Assembly (NCBI RefSeq): GCF_025061645.1
Contig: NZ_JANYMP010000048.1
Coordinates: 5,787-51,416, forward strand
Reading direction: 5' to 3'
Origin: Umezawaea endophytica
Lineage (GTDB): Bacteria; Actinomycetota; Actinomycetes; Mycobacteriales; Pseudonocardiaceae
DNA length: 45,630 nucleotides
The first letter of the stretch is position 1; each line of letters begins with the position of its first letter. Positions 42,524 to 45,630 of this stretch are shown piece after piece. A program made the translations under genes and the position numbers. The notes under the pieces were generated by a model. That model was not told where the DNA came from. It searched no databases and saw nothing but the letters and a program-made list of their open reading frames with translations.

Positions 42524-43657
42524 GTGCGCCGACTCCCCGACCCAGCCCGCGACGCGATCGTCGCGACCGCGTGCTTCACGGGCGGCGCCCTCCTCTACCG
42601 CTTCGACCTCTACGAGCTGTGGGCGGGCCCGTCCGACGTGCCGCTGGGCTGGCGGCTGCTCGTCCTGTCCATCGCCTGCGTCGGCCAACTCCTGCGCACC
42701 CGCGCCCCGCTGGCGGGCGCCTTCATCGCCCTCTCGGCGGCCTCCGTGGACGTGGCGCTCGGCCTCAGCGCGCCGGTGGTCATCGTCCTGATGGACCTGC
42801 TCCACATGGCCACCCTGCGCGGATCCAAGCGCACCGGCCAGCTCATCATCGGCCTGGTCGTGACCACCGCGATCAGCATCGCGGTCGGCATCGCCCTCAC
42901 CGTCGACGGCTGGCGCACCGCCGTCGGCTCCGGCCTCCAGATCTTCTCCGTGCTCGTCATGCCGGTCTGGTGGGCGGTCAACCTGCGCCAGCACCGCTCG
43001 TACACCGAACAGGTGGCGCGGATCGCCCAACTCGACCGCCGCGCCGCCGTGACGGCCGAGCGGTCCCGCATGGCCCGCGACCTGCACGACGTGATCGCGG
43101 GCCACCTGTCGGCCATCGCCATCCAGTCGGAGGCCGTCCTGTCGATGGCCGAACGCGACCCGGAGACGGTGAAGACGGTCCTGAAGTCGGTGCGGGAGAA
43201 CAGCATCCAGTCCCTGGCCGAGATGCGCACCATGATCGACGTGCTGCGCGCCGACGACGAGGTCCCGGACGAGCCCGCGTCGGCCAGGCTGAGCGAGGTC
43301 GGCCGCCTGGTCGACTCCGCGCGGGCGGGCGGGCTGCGGGTCGACCTGACCGGCGAGGCACCGCCCGAACTGCCGGTCGCGGTGGACCTCGCGGCGTACC
43401 GGATCATCCAGGAGTCGCTGACGAACGCACTCAAGCACGCGCCGGGCGCGCACGTCGAGGTGGCCTTGGCCGACACCGGTCGACGCCTGGCCGTTACCGT
43501 GACCAGCGAGTGGCGCGGACCTTCGACGCCGGGAACCGGGAGTGGGCTGGTGGGCATGGCGGAACGGGCGCAAGCGGTCGGCGGCACGTTCGACGCGGGC
43601 CGGGTCGACGACCTGTGGCGCGTCCGCGCCGAACTGCCGCTGGCGGGCACCCCGTGA
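42524..43657 (+). CDS. Sensor histidine kinase, HisKA_3 (DesK-like)
   Basis: The 377-residue kinase has about five N-terminal membrane helices, a linker, the motif ARDLHDVIAGHLSAIAIQ with His188, and a small HATPase (YRIIQESLTNALKHAPG, GSGLVGMAERAQ). It lacks an extracytoplasmic sensor. GTG 42524 is preferred: it gives a normal N-terminus and no ribosome binding site is visible, consistent with a leaderless message; a GTG 54 bases upstream in frame is the alternative. It overlaps its response-regulator gene by GTGA. The HATPase Gly-rich N-box reads VTSEWRGPSTPGTGSGLVG; the usual D-x-G acidic residue of the N-terminal box is not obvious, so ATP binding may be unusual. Confidence 0.9.
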   Translation: MRRLPDPARDAIVATACFTGGALLYRFDLYELWAGPSDVPLGWRLLVLSIACVGQLLRTRAPLAGAFIALSAASVDVALGLSAPVVIVLMDLLHMATLRGSKRTGQLIIGLVVTTAISIAVGIALTVDGWRTAVGSGLQIFSVLVMPVWWAVNLRQHRSYTEQVARIAQLDRRAAVTAERSRMARDLHDVIAGHLSAIAIQSEAVLSMAERDPETVKTVLKSVRENSIQSLAEMRTMIDVLRADDEVPDEPASARLSEVGRLVDSARAGGLRVDLTGEAPPELPVAVDLAAYRIIQESLTNALKHAPGAHVEVALADTGRRLAVTVTSEWRGPSTPGTGSGLVGMAERAQAVGGTFDAGRVDDLWRVRAELPLAGTP

Positions 43658-44316
43658 CGACGGTGCTGGTGGCGGACGACCACTCGGCGATCCGCGCGGG
43701 CCTGGTCATGATCCTCGGCGGCGGCGAGGGCATCGAGGTCGTCGGCGAGGCGGCCGACGGCGCCACCGCGGTCCGCATGGCCCGCGCGCTGAAACCCGAC
43801 GTGGTCCTGATGGACATCCGCATGCCCGGCATGGACGGCATCGCCGCCACGCGGGAACTGGTCGGCGACGGCGTGTGCCAGGTGCTCGTGCTGACCACGT
43901 TCGACATGGACGAGTACGTGCACGCCTCACTGCGCGCGGGCGCGGCGGGCTTCCTCCTGAAGTCCGTCGAGGCCGCCGCGCTGATCGACGCGGTCCGCCT
44001 GGTCGCCGCGGGCGACGGCGTGCTCGCCCCGTCGGTCACCCGCCGCCTGATGCGCGACTTCGCCGCCGTGGCCCCGAGGCAGGTGGAACGACCGAAGCTG
44101 CTGGGCCTGCTGACGGAACGCGAGACCGAGGTGCTCACCTGCCTCGGCGAGGGCCTGTCCAACCAGCAGATCGGCAAACGCCTGCACATCAGCGAAACCA
44201 CGGTGAAGACCCATGTGTCCCGCGTGCTGACCAAACTGGACCTGCGCTCCCGCGTCCAGGCAGCGATCCTCGCGCAGGAAGCGGGCCTAGTCAGCGACGG
44301 TCCAACGCGGCCCTGA
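43654..44316 (+). CDS. LuxR/NarL-family response regulator
   Basis: The product is a 220-residue regulator. The receiver has the acidic DDH pocket, phospho-acceptor Asp54 (VVLMDIRMPGMDG) and Lys in FLLKSVEA. The C-terminal NarL HTH reads LLTERETEVLTCLGEGLSNQQIGKRLHISETTVKTHVSRVL. It partners the kinase at 42524. Its last 26 bases overlap the convergent M50 gene. Likely target: its own divergent promoter region with the small membrane-protein gene. Confidence 0.93.
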   Translation: MTTVLVADDHSAIRAGLVMILGGGEGIEVVGEAADGATAVRMARALKPDVVLMDIRMPGMDGIAATRELVGDGVCQVLVLTTFDMDEYVHASLRAGAAGFLLKSVEAAALIDAVRLVAAGDGVLAPSVTRRLMRDFAAVAPRQVERPKLLGLLTERETEVLTCLGEGLSNQQIGKRLHISETTVKTHVSRVLTKLDLRSRVQAAILAQEAGLVSDGPTRP

Positions 44317-45421
44317 GATCCTCCCGCCGCAACACCCCGGCAGGCCGCCCTTCCAGGTCCACGACCAGGAACTGCCAAGCAGCAGTCCCCTGAACCCGCT
44401 CCACGATCTCCTCACCCGGCTCATCAGCCAGCAGCACGGTCTCCGGCCGAATCGGCTCGGCAGCCTGCTCAGCAGGCGCGTGCGGCGACCGCGAACTCAA
44501 CCGCCGCGCCAAGTCCTGATCCAACAACCCCACAGCCACCCCATCAGCCCGCACCAACACCACCCCACGCCCAGCCGACGCCGTCAACGCCCCTGACACC
44601 GGACTCTCGGCAGGAAGCTGAAGCACCGGCTGCACCAACTCGGCGAGCGTCAGCCCTTCAGGCCAGGTACGCCGCCGCTCGGCAGACATCTCCCCCCGAG
44701 CACCAGCGACGACGAACCAGGCAGTCAGAACACAAACTCCAAACCGGACCCAAGCATCCTCATCCCCCTGCAAAATCCCCCACAACGCCCAAGCCACCAA
44801 CAGCGCCGCAACAACACCACCACCAAGAACAGCCGCCCTGGTCCCCGCAGCACGCCGCCCGGTAACCGCCCAGATCCCCGCCCGCAGAATCCGCCCACCA
44901 TCCAACGGCAACCCCGGCAACAGGTTGAACACCGCCACAGCCGCATTAGCAAACGCCGTCTGCGCAACAACAAGCCACAACGCCGTACCAGGATCCATCA
45001 CCACAGCAGCAACCCCAAAAGCCGCCGCCAACCCCACAGACACAGCGGGCCCGGCAACAGCCACCAACCCTTCCTGCCCAGGCCTAGCGGGCGTCCGCAT
45101 CATCTCCGACACCCCACCGAGCAGGAACAACCGCAACCGCCGAACAGGCAACCCCAACCGAATCGCCGTCAAGCTGTGCCCCAACTCATGGGCCAACACG
45201 GACAACCCGAGGAACAACGTGAACGTGCTCGCGATCAGGAACGCGTTGAGAGCAGCAACACCAGGCAGTATCCGCCCGACCAACGGCGTGTAGATCAACA
45301 CGATCGCCGCGGACCCCAACCACCAAGACGGCGCCAACAACACGGGAACACCGGCAGCGCGAAACAGCAGCACACCGCCATCACGGTCCACCTGCCTACG
45401 CCAACTACCCGTCGTGGCCAT
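44291..45421 (-). CDS. Site-2-type M50 membrane metalloprotease with CBS domains
   Basis: The 376-residue intramembrane protease has the zinc-binding HELGH (78-82) and the third-ligand motif LPLDGG (171-176) within six hydrophobic segments. A C-terminal region of two CBS-type repeats (about 255-376) could sense adenine nucleotides. Such proteases cut anti-sigma factors or membrane signal proteins. The gene's minus-strand codons are unusually rich in TTG, GTT, GGT and AGG instead of the C-ending codons that dominate this window, so its base composition has a strong G/T skew. ATG 45421 lacks a strong ribosome binding site. The M50-next-to-trmI arrangement occurs in related actinobacteria; here a two-component system lies between. 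Confidence 0.9.
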   Translation of the reverse strand: MATTGSWRRQVDRDGGVLLFRAAGVPVLLAPSWWLGSAAIVLIYTPLVGRILPGVAALNAFLIASTFTLFLGLSVLAHELGHSLTAIRLGLPVRRLRLFLLGGVSEMMRTPARPGQEGLVAVAGPAVSVGLAAAFGVAAVVMDPGTALWLVVAQTAFANAAVAVFNLLPGLPLDGGRILRAGIWAVTGRRAAGTRAAVLGGGVVAALLVAWALWGILQGDEDAWVRFGVCVLTAWFVVAGARGEMSAERRRTWPEGLTLAELVQPVLQLPAESPVSGALTASAGRGVVLVRADGVAVGLLDQDLARRLSSRSPHAPAEQAAEPIRPETVLLADEPGEEIVERVQGTAAWQFLVVDLEGRPAGVLRREDLRAALDRR

Positions 45422-45498
45422 CCCAGCAGCCTAGGACGAACGGTGTACGACCGCCGTGACACACACCAGCAGAGGCGACCTGACAACCAACGACCCGA

Positions 45499-45630
45499 CC
45501 ACCCACAAACCGGCGCCCGAACCACCCAACCACCCACGAACCGGCGCCCACACCACCCGACCACCCACAAACCGGCACGCACACCACCCCGACCACCTAC
45601 GAACCAGGACGCCGCCTACGCAGCGTGGCC
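45499..45630. repeat. 31-32 bp tandem repeat upstream of the M50 gene
   Basis: Three full copies (45499-45529, 45530-45560, 45561-45592) and a partial fourth (45593 onward) share CCACCCAC-R-AACCGGC followed by a variable half and ACCACCC. The lengths are 31, 31 and 32. The first two differ at only a few positions. The array is purely C/A-rich on this strand. It lies in the 200 bases upstream of the M50 gene and runs towards the window edge. No gene is convincing here. Confidence 0.75.

Noticed and set aside
45499-45630. CRISPR array
   Set aside because: Units abut without distinct spacers, only three copies exist, and no cas gene is nearby.

Overview
The window is high-GC actinobacterial DNA. 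It carries a pupylation/20S proteasome locus (dop, pup, prcB, prcA and the ATPase gene mpa/arc), an actinomycete-style trmI, GTG/TTG starts, likely leaderless promoters and a TTA-containing large LuxR-type regulator. The gene set and the Mpa-TrmI-M50 neighbourhood fit Pseudonocardiales (Saccharothrix/Actinosynnema/Lentzea-like). That assignment is inference; no marker gene fixes the genus.

Region 1 (about 1-17.8 kb) looks like a compact, unusual biosynthetic cluster. A LAL-type LuxR activator precedes a free-standing condensation-domain enzyme (minus strand) and a tight plus-strand operon: KAS III-like enzyme, ATP-grasp ligase, PLP decarboxylase, acyl carrier protein, a second KAS-like protein without the nucleophile Cys, a lone acyl-CoA dehydrogenase C-domain, a complete acyl-CoA dehydrogenase, AcpS-type phosphopantetheinyl transferase, and a DrrA/DrrB-like ABC exporter. 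The ligase/decarboxylase/carrier trio is laid out like butirosin BtrJ/BtrK/BtrI, which make an amine-ended acyl chain by decarboxylating an amino acid held on a carrier protein. The condensation-gene promoter and the operon promoter share a near-identical operator at the -35 position, the best internal evidence that both belong to one regulon. GNAT enzymes (one fused to MarR, one fused to a SET domain), a TetR regulator and a divergent FAD monooxygenase flank the operon.

Region 2 (17.8-22.7 kb) has two small membrane proteins, a lipoprotein and a 1009-residue NACHT-LRR protein related to bacterial NLR-like antiphage proteins. The LRR end of that gene is much more AT-rich than its surroundings.

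Region 3 (22.7-26.3 kb) is prcA-prcB-pup-dop on the minus strand. Mpa (38.4-40.2 kb) and TrmI (41.3-42.1 kb) lie on the same strand but are separated from dop by about 12 kb of accessory genes: a flavin monooxygenase, a secreted subtilisin-like protease, an FtsX-type permease without an ATPase, a Nudix enzyme, small membrane/lipoproteins, an ABC-2 exporter and a divergent LuxR-type two-component system. No pafA is in the window.

Region 4 (42.2-45.6 kb) carries a small membrane protein, a second two-component pair, an M50 site-2-type protease with odd codon use, and a 31-32 bp tandem repeat at the edge. No rRNA, tRNA, CRISPR array or insertion sequence was seen, and no gene-free stretch exceeds 300 bases.
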